DNA of 40,282 bases from NCBI GenBank assembly GCA_002746295.2, contig NVWS02000027.1, positions 1-40,282 of the forward strand, in the 5' to 3' direction. The position numbers and the translations under genes were made by a program. Shown here in pieces: positions 1-9,169 of the stretch (within the stretch, counting starts at the first letter, position 1; every line of letters starts with the position of its first letter). Source of the stretch: Zetaproteobacteria bacterium (GTDB taxonomy: Bacteria; Pseudomonadota; Zetaproteobacteria; Mariprofundales; Mariprofundaceae). Below the pieces are notes generated by a model. It did not search any database, was not told the DNA's origin, and was given only the letters and a program-made list of their open reading frames with translations.

Positions 1-25
1 CAAGAACCTTATGAAAAATTGGGCG

Positions 26-140
26 ACATCAATATGAAGCAAGTCACATACACATGTTCAATTCTAAAAAAGTCATAAAGTTACTGTGCTTTTTAGATTC
101 CCGATTAAAAGACCACGGGAGTGACCGTGTGCGTAACATC
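26..140. repeat. Dispersed repeat, second family, copy 1
   Basis: The segment shares its two ends with 24894-24969. The left part (AAGCA.GTCACATAC.CATG, then ATTCTAAAAA) and the right part (GGGA.TGACC.TGTGCGTAAC) match with only a few differences. This copy carries extra hairpin-like sequence in the middle (about 71-110). It lies directly upstream of the first gene and probably includes part of that gene's 5' region. Two shared ends with a variable middle suggest a small non-autonomous element; no transposase is visible. Confidence 0.6.
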
Positions 141-183
141 AGTTGGTAAGAAAAACGATAACTAATTAGCAAAAGGAGTAAGG

Positions 184-2091
184 ATGAAAAATAATAAAAA
201 TATTAAAATGGGAGATGGAGTTGTAATTAGTGCTGGCGATATCGCTAAACGTTTATTTGAAGACAACCCAGCTATTCAAGAGAAGGTACGTACAAGGCTT
301 ACTGCTTATAGCAAGAATACTGATAACGAATTCCTTGAGAAACTTACGGGCTTTAATAGCAAAGAGAGGGAGGGTCATACAGCTACGGACCGTAAAGATA
401 AAAACAAACGGTTATTTAAAAACGAAGAACCACAACTATGCTTTATCAACAACTTAATGAACCTTTATTGGTTTTTTACCCCTAAAGATGCTAAAGACAT
501 AGTAATGAATAAAATTAATTCTGTGACACTTAAGAAAAAATTTAACGATCGAATGAGCGAACTCATTTTTTTTGCAACGATGTATGATCAGTATGTGAAA
601 CGTGAAACTGCTATCCAAGAGAAACTTCTTAACGATCCTGATTTTGTTAAAGAAAATATTTTTGCTATTGATGGTAACAACTCTTCAACGACACCTGTTG
701 CTCGCGATGGCACAGTGAACAAATTAATGAAAATAAACTTTTCTGGGTTGTCTCAATTGGAGGAAATTAAGAGCCTGGAAGAAGAAGATATTTTATCCGA
801 ATCGCAGTTGATGGCAAAAAAAGCCATTCTTTATATGGATATGGAAAACCAAAAACTTGCTCTTCAGTGTGCAAACAATGCACTTGAAACGGATCCAGAA
901 AATGGGATTGCTTGGATGGTTAAAGGTCTGATTCTGATTCATGATAAAGAATACAATCGTGGTTTCAGGACTTACCGTAAATATCAAATGAAAGAGTCAG
1001 ATGACAGTAATATTTCAACACTGCTATTAAAAGCTTGGAAATTCTTGCCAAGTACATTGAAAGAGATGCGACCGTTCGCTGGTTATACTTCTACTCAAGT
1101 GTACCCATATCATCCTATTTATAATGAAAAATATTTGATTCGATCTTTTATTTTAAGTGCCAAAGAATTTAATGCTCGCCTATTTCACGATAAGGATACG
1201 GATAAAGAAGTTTTTTTAGATTTGCTTAAAAGAGATTTTGATAAGCTGTCATTTACAGATGAAATATTGAGACCTTATTATTTCATGAAGCTCTTACCGT
1301 TAATTCATGAGGTAGCCCCTGAAGTTGAACGCTGCTTTGCGAAACAGTGGGTAGATAGTATTCTGTCAGTCAACCCAACAAGTGACCTTTTGAGGGATAA
1401 CAAAATAAAAGTTAGTATTGGTGAATTAAGTGAGGATCGTATTTTTCTAACTAAATTATCTTCAGTACTTTCATTTAATGAAGTTATTAGCTTATCAAAG
1501 CATATGCACAATTTGTTTACTGAGTTCGAACGTCAGGGCCACTTAGAATACTTTAGCAATCTTTGCTGGAAAGAATTGGAGAAAAATAATGATAATGTAT
1601 TAACGCAACTAAATATTTGCGACTCAGCATTGAAATCCTTTCCATTTAAAAAAACCAATATTGATAATTCTATCTTAAAGAAGTGGAACTACCTAAAATT
1701 GCGGTTAATAGCAGGACAATCATTTGAATATATGAATAACGAGGACTGGAATGGACTTGCATCTTTCTTTGTAGAAAATATTGATACAAGCTTATTGGAA
1801 CATGCTGCTGAATTAGACTTCCATGATATTCTATGGCCTCGATCTCATTGGAAGCAAGAAGAGGTATGGTTCAAGCTTATTCAAGGTTTTGAGTTAGATA
1901 TGAATGTAAGACCTGATCCACTTCATGATGTACAGTGCCTTAAGCAGTGCGAACTCTCCGCGCTTAAAGGAAACTCCCTTCTTTCTTACCTTCTAAATGA
2001 AGTGCTGAATAATATCCTTGATGAATCTGACCTTACAACGAATCTCAAGAAATTTAAATCAAAGTGTGACCAGTTATGGCAGAACTTTTAA
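184..2091 (+). CDS. Unrecognised 635-residue protein with a TPR-like segment
   Basis: I do not recognise this protein family. The start is supported by AAAGGAG seven bases upstream of the ATG. The product looks soluble, with no signal peptide and no membrane segment. Residues about 208-265 read as a degenerate tetratricopeptide pair (alternating amphipathic helices, with ALQCANNALETDPENGIAWM as the clearest unit), so protein-protein contact is likely. The rest is helical and rich in Lys, Asn, Asp and Glu, with a charged N-terminal third. Codon use is more AT-rich than in the core genes to the right. It stands alone and converges with the AlbA_2 gene, so this looks like accessory, probably transferred DNA. 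A role in stress or defence is possible, but nothing in the sequence proves it. Confidence 0.75.
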   Translation: MKNNKNIKMGDGVVISAGDIAKRLFEDNPAIQEKVRTRLTAYSKNTDNEFLEKLTGFNSKEREGHTATDRKDKNKRLFKNEEPQLCFINNLMNLYWFFTPKDAKDIVMNKINSVTLKKKFNDRMSELIFFATMYDQYVKRETAIQEKLLNDPDFVKENIFAIDGNNSSTTPVARDGTVNKLMKINFSGLSQLEEIKSLEEEDILSESQLMAKKAILYMDMENQKLALQCANNALETDPENGIAWMVKGLILIHDKEYNRGFRTYRKYQMKESDDSNISTLLLKAWKFLPSTLKEMRPFAGYTSTQVYPYHPIYNEKYLIRSFILSAKEFNARLFHDKDTDKEVFLDLLKRDFDKLSFTDEILRPYYFMKLLPLIHEVAPEVERCFAKQWVDSILSVNPTSDLLRDNKIKVSIGELSEDRIFLTKLSSVLSFNEVISLSKHMHNLFTEFERQGHLEYFSNLCWKELEKNNDNVLTQLNICDSALKSFPFKKTNIDNSILKKWNYLKLRLIAGQSFEYMNNEDWNGLASFFVENIDTSLLEHAAELDFHDILWPRSHWKQEEVWFKLIQGFELDMNVRPDPLHDVQCLKQCELSALKGNSLLSYLLNEVLNNILDESDLTTNLKKFKSKCDQLWQNF

Positions 2092-2181
2092 TAAATCAAT
2101 AAAGTGCTGAGAACACAATACGCATCTTAAACCTGAAGTTTCACTGTTTCTGAGTGTTTCGCCTCTATATAAAAAGGATTG

Positions 2182-2213
2182 TCTCGTTACCACGCAGGAG
2201 CGTGAGAACGAGA
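2182..2213. repeat. Imperfect inverted repeat between convergent genes
   Basis: TCTCGTT pairs with AACGAGA and an inner CACG pairs with CGTG around a six-base loop. It lies in the convergent gap after the first gene. No T-run follows on either strand, so it does not look like a factor-independent terminator. The form recalls the short palindromes (CGTTCCCACGC type) scattered through many proteobacterial genomes. Confidence 0.5.
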
Positions 2214-2228
2214 ACACTCCTCCAACTT

Positions 2229-2322
2229 ATAGTGAATCAAGTATAGAAGTGCTATTTTTTCATCACCCAATCGTCACCCTCGAGTGCTTTTATCGAGGGT
2301 CTATCATTAGATTCCCGATAAA
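2229..2322. mobile_element. MITE-like element, truncated copy overlapping a gene's 3' end
   Basis: The left terminus ATAGTGAATCAAGTATAG matches the termini of the copies at 4951-5177 and 38662-38796. Next come the shared CAATCGTCACCC segment, a perfect eight-base stem (ACCCTCGA/TCGAGGGT) and the start of the second hairpin (ATTCCCGATAAA). Similarity to the 4951 copy stops at about 2322, exactly where sequence typical of the neighbouring gene begins. The right half and right terminus are therefore missing. Bases 2252-2322 are translated as the end of the AlbA_2 gene. Confidence 0.75.
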
Positions 2323-3457
2323 CAATACTTTTAAACTGCTCCATCTCCCTATCATTGATAAATTCAACGCTGCTATTGAGTTTCAAGATGCGTTTAATGC
2401 CACTTCCATAACCCGTATATGGCAAAATCGTTTTACAAATTGAGCTTAATATAGGGTTTCTTTGAATAGCAATACCACTTTTTATTTTTTCAACGGTTAA
2501 TGAGTTGATGAGTTTCCCAGGATTGATAATTTCTATGCGATTGTGAAATATAAATATTTTGATGGAGGCGTTGATGTAATAATCCCTATGAACCAAAGCA
2601 TTAACAATCAACTCCGTCAGCACTTCTTGGTTGATCTCCAGCTTGGCATTGGCGTTAAAACCCGCTTCAACTTGATAGCTTCTTAATTGACTGACGATAA
2701 AACGCATACTGTCTTCATAAAGCTCATCCAAGGTACCTTTCAGCGTTTTTTTAGAGATAAAGTGACTAACGCCCACATCATTACCATCAAAGTAGCAACA
2801 ATCCACATAAAAAGATGGGGTAAATCGTTGTGGATTTTCACCGAATATAAGGTTGCCTGCTAGGGTGAGATGGTCATCTCTGAATAATTCCAGATTGTTT
2901 AACACAGTCTTTAAATCGAGATCATGGTGATGGAGTTTATTAAGTATGTCAGGGTTATCGTTTTTTAAGAACTTTCTAAGTTTAGACATGTCCAGATCAT
3001 CCATTGTGGTTCTATGCACAATACTTTCGTCAGGAAAAAGGTTCTTTGACTCCGCAAAAAGCCTGCGTAATTCTTGCGGCGAAATCTTCCGCTTATCGCT
3101 TCCTGCCTTGGTCAGATAGATGCCCTGATGGGTCGCGTATGGCTTATTGCTCCCTTCATCAATTTCAATGGATAAAATCTTTTTCCCTTCAATATTTTCA
3201 ATTTTCACCAAGGGGTAGATGGGCGGCTGGATATGTGTGTGGATGACATGCCCGATCAGTTGGTTCAACCTTCTGATATCATTACCCTCAAGCCCCACAA
3301 CCGCACCGTCATCATCAACACCAATGATCAGTAGTCCACCTCTTGCATTGGAAAATGCCACCAATTCTTGTGCTAATTTTTCACTGTTGGTGATGTTTCT
3401 TTTGAATTGCGTGTAGCTATCTTCACCATTGGCTATGCGTTGCTTTAAATCATCCAT
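2252..3457 (-). CDS. AlbA_2/Schlafen-type DNA-binding protein with GHKL-like C-terminal domain (RecG-like regulator)
   Basis: The product has 401 residues. The N-terminal AlbA_2 domain (about 10-125) shows the typical pattern ELVAFSNARGGLLIIGVDDDG followed by YLTKAGSDKRKIS. The C-terminal half (about 270-370) resembles the HATPase_c_4 domain found with it: ELIVNALVHRDYY, then IEIINPGKL and GYGSGIKRI. Proteins of this layout are often annotated as putative transcriptional regulators or 'RecG-like' but are not helicases. The last 22 residues (from YRESNDRPS onward) and the stop codon are encoded by a mobile repeat shared with intergenic sites, so the native C-terminus has been replaced. The gene stands alone. 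Function is inferred from domains only; a mobile-element or defence-related regulator is possible. Confidence 0.85.
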   Translation of the reverse strand: MDDLKQRIANGEDSYTQFKRNITNSEKLAQELVAFSNARGGLLIIGVDDDGAVVGLEGNDIRRLNQLIGHVIHTHIQPPIYPLVKIENIEGKKILSIEIDEGSNKPYATHQGIYLTKAGSDKRKISPQELRRLFAESKNLFPDESIVHRTTMDDLDMSKLRKFLKNDNPDILNKLHHHDLDLKTVLNNLELFRDDHLTLAGNLIFGENPQRFTPSFYVDCCYFDGNDVGVSHFISKKTLKGTLDELYEDSMRFIVSQLRSYQVEAGFNANAKLEINQEVLTELIVNALVHRDYYINASIKIFIFHNRIEIINPGKLINSLTVEKIKSGIAIQRNPILSSICKTILPYTGYGSGIKRILKLNSSVEFINDREMEQFKSIVYRESNDRPSIKALEGDDWVMKK

Positions 3458-3539
3458 GCGATTCTCCAGTTGGGCTTACGCTTTAGCACTTCGATGATGC
3501 TCACCGCATGAGGAGCGCGAGCGCAGCGAGTATCCCTCT

Positions 3540-3761
3540 CTATACTTTGCTTAGCCCACTTGATGTTTGGGCAACCTTCATTAAGGACTTTAAAGCGTTA
3601 TTGACGGCTTCTTCTGTCGGGAAAGCTTTCGCTACTTCAGGTTGAAGCAACACGATGTTATGTGACGCTTTGTATGATGCGTAATACTTTCCACAAACGC
3701 CTGAACCAAGGTATTCCCTTTTATATTGAACGACTATAGAAACAGCTCTTCCGAAAGTAGC
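3540..3761 (-). pseudogene. Start-less remnant of a small antitoxin-like protein
   Basis: An open frame of 73 codons plus a TAG stop directly follows the metK stop codon in the same frame and has no ATG, GTG or TTG near its beginning. The readable protein contains YLGSGVCGKYYASYK, then NIVLLQPEVAKAFPTEEAVN and ALKSLMKVA. This pattern (GxxGKYY, hydrophobic strand, PEVAxxFPxxExVNxALxxLx) recalls short ribbon-helix-helix-like antitoxins found next to toxin genes, but I cannot name the family. No toxin partner is visible. The probable start is around the ATA codon before GTCGTTCAA, perhaps a mutated ATG. The alternative is chance open sequence, but the composition looks protein-like. Confidence 0.4.
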
Positions 3762-4931
3762 TTACACCCCTAAAGCCGCTTTAAGCGCATCCACTTTATT
3801 CGTTTTTTCCCATGTAAATTCAGGAAGTTCGCGCCCAAAATGCCCATAAGCAGCCGTTTTTGTATAAATAGGGCGCAATAAATCAAGTTCTTGCACAATA
3901 CCTTTGGGGCGCAAATCAAACACTTTACGCACTGCATCGGCAAGTTTGGCTTCATCGACGTTGCCTGTGCCAAAGGTATTGACCATGACGCTGAGTGGGT
4001 GGGCTACGCCAATGGCATACGCCACCTGCACTTCACAACGGTCTGCCAAACCCGCAGCAACAATGTTTTTCGCCACATAACGCATCATATAACATGCTGA
4101 ACGATCGACTTTGGTGGGATCTTTACCTGAAAATGCGCCGCCACCATGATGACCAAAACCACCATAGGTATCCACAATAATCTTACGACCTGTCACACCA
4201 CAATCGCCCACAGGTCCGCCAATCACAAAACGCCCAGTTGGGTTAATATGATATTCTGTTTTATCGTGTAACAACCCTGTTTTATCCAACACAGGATGAA
4301 TAATTTCTTTCATGATACCAGCCACTAAATCATCATGACTAATATCGGCTGAATGCTGTGAGGATAATACGACGGCATCAATGGCAACGGGTTTAAAGTC
4401 TTCATAACGAACGGTGACTTGTGATTTTGCATCAGGGCGCAAATATTTTAATCGTCCACTTTTACGAACTTCCGCTTGTTTTTCCATCAATTGATGCGAT
4501 AAATAAACAGGCATTGGCATCAATACATCCGTTTCATTGGATGCATAACCAAACATCAAACCTTGATCCCCTGCCCCTTGATCCAAATCAATGCCTTCGC
4601 CTTCATTCACGCCTTGGGCAATATCCACCGATTGTTTATCCATGGTGACCAACACCGCACAGGATGCATAATCAAAACCCATTTCAGAAGAGTTATAACC
4701 AATGTCTTTGATGGTATTGCGTGCAATGGCTTGATAATCAATGGTGGCAGAGGTGGTAATTTCGCCCGATAAAACCACCATGCCTGTATTGACCATGGTT
4801 TCACATGCCACACGCGCTGTTGGGTCTTGTTTTAAAATCGCATCCAAAATACTGTCTGAAATTTGATCCGCCACCTTATCAGGATGACCTTCACCCACCG
4901 ATTCCGATGTAAATACAAAGTTACCACTCAT
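3762..4931 (-). CDS. metK: S-adenosylmethionine synthetase
   Basis: MetK makes SAM from methionine and ATP in the cytoplasm. The protein has 389 residues, the usual length. It begins with [20 protein letters not shown], and the ATP and metal-binding signatures [12 protein letters not shown] and [17 protein letters not shown] follow. The start at 4931 is chosen over the upstream ATG at 4946 because GAGGAG lies seven bases before it and [11 protein letters not shown] matches the family start. The gene is transcribed alone. Nearly all of the gap upstream to the previous gene is a repeat element (4951-5177), so the promoter lies in or is displaced by that element. I see no SAM riboswitch. Confidence 0.97.
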   Translation of the reverse strand: MSGNFVFTSESVGEGHPDKVADQISDSILDAILKQDPTARVACETMVNTGMVVLSGEITTSATIDYQAIARNTIKDIGYNSSEMGFDYASCAVLVTMDKQSVDIAQGVNEGEGIDLDQGAGDQGLMFGYASNETDVLMPMPVYLSHQLMEKQAEVRKSGRLKYLRPDAKSQVTVRYEDFKPVAIDAVVLSSQHSADISHDDLVAGIMKEIIHPVLDKTGLLHDKTEYHINPTGRFVIGGPVGDCGVTGRKIIVDTYGGFGHHGGGAFSGKDPTKVDRSACYMMRYVAKNIVAAGLADRCEVQVAYAIGVAHPLSVMVNTFGTGNVDEAKLADAVRKVFDLRPKGIVQELDLLRPIYTKTAAYGHFGRELPEFTWEKTNKVDALKAALGV

Positions 4932-4950
4932 TATCTGACTCCTCATTCAT

Positions 4951-5177
4951 ATAGTCATTCAACTATATAGAACTATCATTTCTATCATCCAATCGTCACC
5001 CTCGAGTGCTTGTATCGAGGGTCTATCATTAGATTCCCGATAAAAGATTTCGGGAATGACGGGGTGATTTAATCTCTACGGGTCTAATTCCCCGCAGCTT
5101 GCTGCGTAGCAATAAAAGCACCGACACAGCAATACCCCACTGCTTACGCCGAGGATGTCTATTGCTTGAATCACTAT
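4951..5177. mobile_element. MITE-like element with internal insertion, upstream of metK
   Basis: The termini are inverted repeats: ATAGTCATTCAACTAT on the left and GCTTGAATCACTAT on the right. The core (about 4990-5062) holds two perfect eight-base stems, ACCCTCGA/TCGAGGGT and ATTCCCGA/TCGGGAAT, bounded by GTC and GAC. Compared with the copy at 38662-38796, about 90 extra bases (5074-5163) sit between GGTGATTTAAT and the right terminus. That extra part contains a small CAGC-TT-GCTG palindrome and looks like a nested insertion. The element fills the metK upstream region. Confidence 0.75.
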
Positions 5178-5205
5178 TATACGTATGCCTAAGCGTAACA
5201 AGCAT

Positions 5206-6120
5206 TCAATTCAAAGCGAATTCGCGCTGTGAATAGCGATCTTTGGCTGTTAATATTTTACACTGAAACAAAGGACTTTTTCCCGCATATATTTCTTCGC
5301 GCAACCACGTTTCTTCGGTTTCTCGATCAGCTTCGACCACCGACAAACTCCACACGCCTTTTTTGCCATTTTTATTCAAAAAATCGGCTAACCAACGGTA
5401 TCCTCGCTCTTTTAAGGCATCTTTCTTATCAAAAGGAGCTGCCAGAGCAAAGATTCTCACCTTCTTTTGTCGCGCATTCATCAAAAGCTCACCCATCGCA
5501 AGTTTATTGGATTTTGGCAAGGCTCGGGTCAACAAATGTAGCGTGGCTTGGGCATCATTGACCGCACGGTGACCTTCAAAAAAATAGCCCAATTGATAAG
5601 CAATATAATCCAATTTTCGACTACCCACGCCTTCATCTTGCCAGTCCAAATCGGCAAAAGTGCAAGCCCAAGCCATATCTTTCACTTGCGGCAAACGGCG
5701 TTCCATCATGCGTCTGTCAAAGCCTGCATTGTGTGCAATCAACAACGTGGCTTTGTCCAACCATTGTTTGATTTCTACATCATCCAACTGCTGATCTTTG
5801 ACCATAACATCATCAATACCTGTCAGTTCCTTGACAATCTCACTCAACGGTTCTTTTGGATCTTCAAAACCATCATAGGTATGCAATATGCGATAAATTT
5901 TACCTGTACTGGCATCATATTCAAATGCCACAAAGCCCAGCTCGATAATTTTGTCTTTCTCTGTATCCAAACCTGTGGTTTCAGTATCCACCACCAAACC
6001 AATACGCGGCATATCAGGTTTGCCTTCAAAGTATCGCTCAGGTGCTTGCAAACGTTGTAAAACGCGATAATTACCTGAGGCTTGCAAGTGTTCAATGGCG
6101 GCTTGATCTTGGCTGTTCAT
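5206..6120 (-). CDS. DEDDh 3'-5' exonuclease (DnaQ-like)
   Basis: The protein has 304 residues. The exonuclease domain (about 40-210) has the motif residues Asp/Glu in VVDTETTGL (Exo I), Asp in [12 protein letters not shown] (Exo II), and His and Asp in HRAVNDAQ (Exo IIIe), so this is a DEDDh proofreading-type nuclease. A C-terminal domain of about 90 residues (from [20 protein letters not shown] on) is a separate module seen in stand-alone DnaQ-like proteins. It overlaps the tex stop by four bases (ATGA type), so both are translated from one message. It lacks the polymerase III tau-binding tail of DnaQ, so I give no symbol. Likely role: single-strand DNA or RNA trimming in repair. Confidence 0.9.
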   Translation of the reverse strand: MNSQDQAAIEHLQASGNYRVLQRLQAPERYFEGKPDMPRIGLVVDTETTGLDTEKDKIIELGFVAFEYDASTGKIYRILHTYDGFEDPKEPLSEIVKELTGIDDVMVKDQQLDDVEIKQWLDKATLLIAHNAGFDRRMMERRLPQVKDMAWACTFADLDWQDEGVGSRKLDYIAYQLGYFFEGHRAVNDAQATLHLLTRALPKSNKLAMGELLMNARQKKVRIFALAAPFDKKDALKERGYRWLADFLNKNGKKGVWSLSVVEADRETEETWLREEIYAGKSPLFQCKILTAKDRYSQREFALN

Positions 6121-8462
6121 TTCTTCAAAGCCTTGGCAAATGCCATTTCTAAAGCACTCATTGGCACATCTTTTCTACCATGTTGTTTCTTTTTCTGATG
6201 AAACTGACGCTTCACTTTTTGTTGCGCGCTTTCAGGTTCACGTTTCAAAACATGCCCTGTTGCGTCTTTTTTCCAACGTGGTTTTTCCACTTCTAAGGGT
6301 GGCAATTCATCATCCAAGCGCATGGTCAAAGATATTCGTTTTCGTTTCGCATCCGATGCCAACACTTTAACCTTCACCACATCGCCTGTTTTCACCACTT
6401 TGCGAGGGTCATCAACAAATTTACTCGCCAATGCTGAAATATGAACCAGACCATCTTGATGCACGCCAACATCCACAAACGCACCAAAGTTTGCCACATT
6501 GGTGACCACGCCCTCCAAAATCATACCTTCTTTCAAATCTCGAAGATCATTCACACCTGAACGAAAGTGCGCCGTTTTAAATTCTGGGCGTGGATCACGC
6601 CCAGGCTTTTCAAGCTCCACAAAAATATCCCGAATCGTCATTTCACCAAACACATCATTCACAAAATTCTTGGCTTTCAGACCATGTAACAACGCAGCAT
6701 TGCCCAACAATTCAGACAGACCCACACCCTTGCTTGCAGCGATAGATTCAACGATGGGGTAAGCTTCGGGATGCACACCCGATGCATCCAAGGCATTGTC
6801 ACCGTCCAAAATACGCAAAAAACCAGCGCATTGCTCAAATGCCTTGGGGCCAATGCCTTTGACTTGTTGAATTTCTTGGCGATTTGGGAAACGTCCATGT
6901 TCATCGCGGTAAGCCACGATACGTTCTGCCGTGCTTTTTCCCAAACCTGCGACATAGGCAAGCAAGTGGGCTGAGGCAGTATTCACATCCACGCCGACTT
7001 GATTCACGCAATCTTCCACCACTGCATCCAAAGTACGTGCCAAACGGGTTTGGTTGACATCATGTTGATATTGTCCGACACCAATGGATTTGGGTTCAAT
7101 TTTCACCAATTCTGCCAAAGGATCTTGTAAACGACGGGCAATCGAGACTGCACCGCGCAAGGTCACATCCAAATCAGGAAATTCTTTTGCGCCTGTTTCA
7201 GAAGCAGAATACACCGAAGCACCCGCTTCAGACACAATAACGGGCGTTAAATGCAACTGTGGAAATTGCTCTTGTAAATCATGCACCAGTTTTTCAGTTT
7301 CACGCGAGCCTGTGCCATTGCCAATCGCCACCAAATCCACCTGATGTTTATCTGCCAACACTGCCAAGGCTGCAATGGCTTCTTGCCAACGCTTGGCTGG
7401 TGCATGGGGGTAAATGGTGGTGGTATCCAAGACCTTACCTGTAACATCTGTCACCGCGACCTTTACACCCGTGCGAATACCAGGGTCAAGCCCCATCGTA
7501 GCACGCGGTCCTGCTGGCGCTGCCAACAACAAATCGCGCAAATTATTGGCAAACACCCGAATCGCTTCTTCTTCTGCTTTGGTTCTCAATGCCATCAATA
7601 AATCGGCTTCCAAGTGCATCAACACCTTGGATTTCCAAGCCAAACGTACACATTGTTGCAACCAATCATCGGCAGCCTCACCTTGATGGTGGATATGGAG
7701 TGATTGAGCCAAGGTTTGTTCACACCAAGTATGGGCTTGTTCTTCATCCCTACTGGGTAAAAGTTTTACCCGCAACATACCTTCTTTTTGACCGCGAAAT
7801 AATGCCAAGGCACGGTGGGATGGGATCTTTTTCCATACTTCATCATAATCAAAGTAATCTTTGAATTTCTGCGCATTCTTTTCTTTGCTTTTCACCAATG
7901 TGGCAGTCAATACAGCATGTTGCTGCAAATAATCACGCAAGGCGGCGAGCGCATCGGCTTGTTCCGACAATTGTTCCATGATGATGTGTTGCGCACCATC
8001 CAAAGCTGTTTGAACATCTATAATATGGTGTTCAGGGTTCATAAAATCCACTGCAACTGCATTTGGATTCAAACGATGATCCGACAATATTTTTTGTGCC
8101 AAAGCCTCTAGCCCTGCTTCTTTTGCCATTTGGGCTTTGGTGCGACGACGTGGTTTATAAGGTAAATATAAGTCTTCCAGCCGCGTCATGGTATCTGCGG
8201 TCTGAATATCCTTACGCAAGGCATCGTTTAACAAACCTTGTCCATCAATGCTTTTTAAAATCGCATTGCGGCGTGATTCCAGTTCACGCAAATAGCGCAA
8301 GCGATCTTCCAAGTAACGCAATTGGGTATCATCCATACCTTGGGTGATTTCTTTACGATAGCGGGCAATAAAAGGAACCGTTGCACCACCATCCAATAAG
8401 GTAACTGCCGCGCTCACTTGTTGCATGGTCACATTTAATTCTTGGGCAATTTGCTTGATCAT
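6117..8462 (-). CDS. tex: Tex-type RNA-binding transcription accessory protein
   Basis: The protein has 781 residues with all Tex parts in order: N-terminal helical Tex domain ([17 protein letters not shown]), YqgF/RuvC-like domain ([14 protein letters not shown]), helix-hairpin-helix motifs ([15 protein letters not shown] and [20 protein letters not shown]), and a C-terminal S1 domain ([20 protein letters not shown]). A Lys/Arg-rich tail follows. Tex contacts RNA and the transcription machinery. In other bacteria it affects transcription fidelity and toxin expression. The start is preceded by a GAGAGAG stretch. It is followed by the exonuclease gene with a four-base overlap. Confidence 0.96.
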   Translation of the reverse strand: MIKQIAQELNVTMQQVSAAVTLLDGGATVPFIARYRKEITQGMDDTQLRYLEDRLRYLRELESRRNAILKSIDGQGLLNDALRKDIQTADTMTRLEDLYLPYKPRRRTKAQMAKEAGLEALAQKILSDHRLNPNAVAVDFMNPEHHIIDVQTALDGAQHIIMEQLSEQADALAALRDYLQQHAVLTATLVKSKEKNAQKFKDYFDYDEVWKKIPSHRALALFRGQKEGMLRVKLLPSRDEEQAHTWCEQTLAQSLHIHHQGEAADDWLQQCVRLAWKSKVLMHLEADLLMALRTKAEEEAIRVFANNLRDLLLAAPAGPRATMGLDPGIRTGVKVAVTDVTGKVLDTTTIYPHAPAKRWQEAIAALAVLADKHQVDLVAIGNGTGSRETEKLVHDLQEQFPQLHLTPVIVSEAGASVYSASETGAKEFPDLDVTLRGAVSIARRLQDPLAELVKIEPKSIGVGQYQHDVNQTRLARTLDAVVEDCVNQVGVDVNTASAHLLAYVAGLGKSTAERIVAYRDEHGRFPNRQEIQQVKGIGPKAFEQCAGFLRILDGDNALDASGVHPEAYPIVESIAASKGVGLSELLGNAALLHGLKAKNFVNDVFGEMTIRDIFVELEKPGRDPRPEFKTAHFRSGVNDLRDLKEGMILEGVVTNVANFGAFVDVGVHQDGLVHISALASKFVDDPRKVVKTGDVVKVKVLASDAKRKRISLTMRLDDELPPLEVEKPRWKKDATGHVLKREPESAQQKVKRQFHQKKKQHGRKDVPMSALEMAFAKALKK

Positions 8463-8558
8463 TATGCTCTCTCTTTATCTCATCAACATCTTTCAATCAT
8501 TCAGAAGTACGCTTTCTAACCCACATCCAACAAGCTGCAAGTGGGTGCTGACACTCTG

Positions 8559-9167
8559 TTAAAACTTCGTTGCCCAAGTTGCCAGTTCACCATACACAGG
8601 GTAAATGAACCAAGCTCCCAACAAGCCATCCAAGAGCGGACTGGCTGCCAAAAGTGTGGCCACCATCAGCATACGTTTTTCGCGCATCCATCTGATGTAA
8701 ACCTGCATCCACGCCTTGAAAGGTTGATAACGCTTCAAGCATTCACCCATCAATAGATTGGGTAGCGGCAAAACATGCATGCCCAACATACATAGGTTAA
8801 AAAACATGAATACTTTGGCCCACCAGTGGTGAATCGGCGGCAAACCAGTCGGCGCTAAGTGTGCTAAACTCCAAGCATACAAAAGCAACCCAAATACAGT
8901 TAAGAAGCCATGACTTAAAAAACGTACCCATGCAGCAAACAAACCATCTGATAATGGGCGTGCCAAACAAATAATCACACCTCGCGTGAATGCTATGGAT
9001 GCTAAAAAAGGCAACCAAGTCCCCTTCCAGCCTACAGCATAAAAAGGGTGAGGCATGTTATGCTGACAAAAACGTTGTTCCATCCAGCAAACGACTGTCA
9101 TAGATATCAAGATGGGTAATATATATAATGTTATTTCCTGAACAACAATATAGAGCCAAGTCCCCAC
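8559..9167 (-). CDS. Integral membrane protein resembling a degenerate M50 (YwhC-type) protease
   Basis: A 202-residue protein with four to five hydrophobic segments. Its layout follows small site-2-protease relatives: a first helix ending in LPILISMTV, a GWKGTWLPFLASI stretch, and a late FNLCMLGMHVLPLPNLLMGE. In active M50 enzymes the segment after the first helix carries HExxH and the late segment reads NLLPxPPLDGG. Here these places read VCWME and LLMGE, so zinc-binding residues are missing. The GTG start follows two bases after the stop of the preceding lipoprotein gene, which suggests translational coupling; an internal ATG at 9101 is the alternative but would cut the first helix. M50 kinship is inference. 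Confidence 0.6.
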   Translation of the reverse strand: MGTWLYIVVQEITLYILPILISMTVVCWMEQRFCQHNMPHPFYAVGWKGTWLPFLASIAFTRGVIICLARPLSDGLFAAWVRFLSHGFLTVFGLLLYAWSLAHLAPTGLPPIHHWWAKVFMFFNLCMLGMHVLPLPNLLMGECLKRYQPFKAWMQVYIRWMREKRMLMVATLLAASPLLDGLLGAWFIYPVYGELATWATKF

Positions 9168-9169
9168 CC

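Noticed and set aside
3458-3539. Terminal inverted repeats (GGGCTTACGC.../...GCTTAGCCC) of an insertion element
   Set aside because: Only five bases match without gaps and no further copy is seen.
4932-5205. SAM riboswitch upstream of metK
   Set aside because: The hairpins there belong to a repeat that also occurs at unrelated intergenic sites; no SAM-I-type core is visible.
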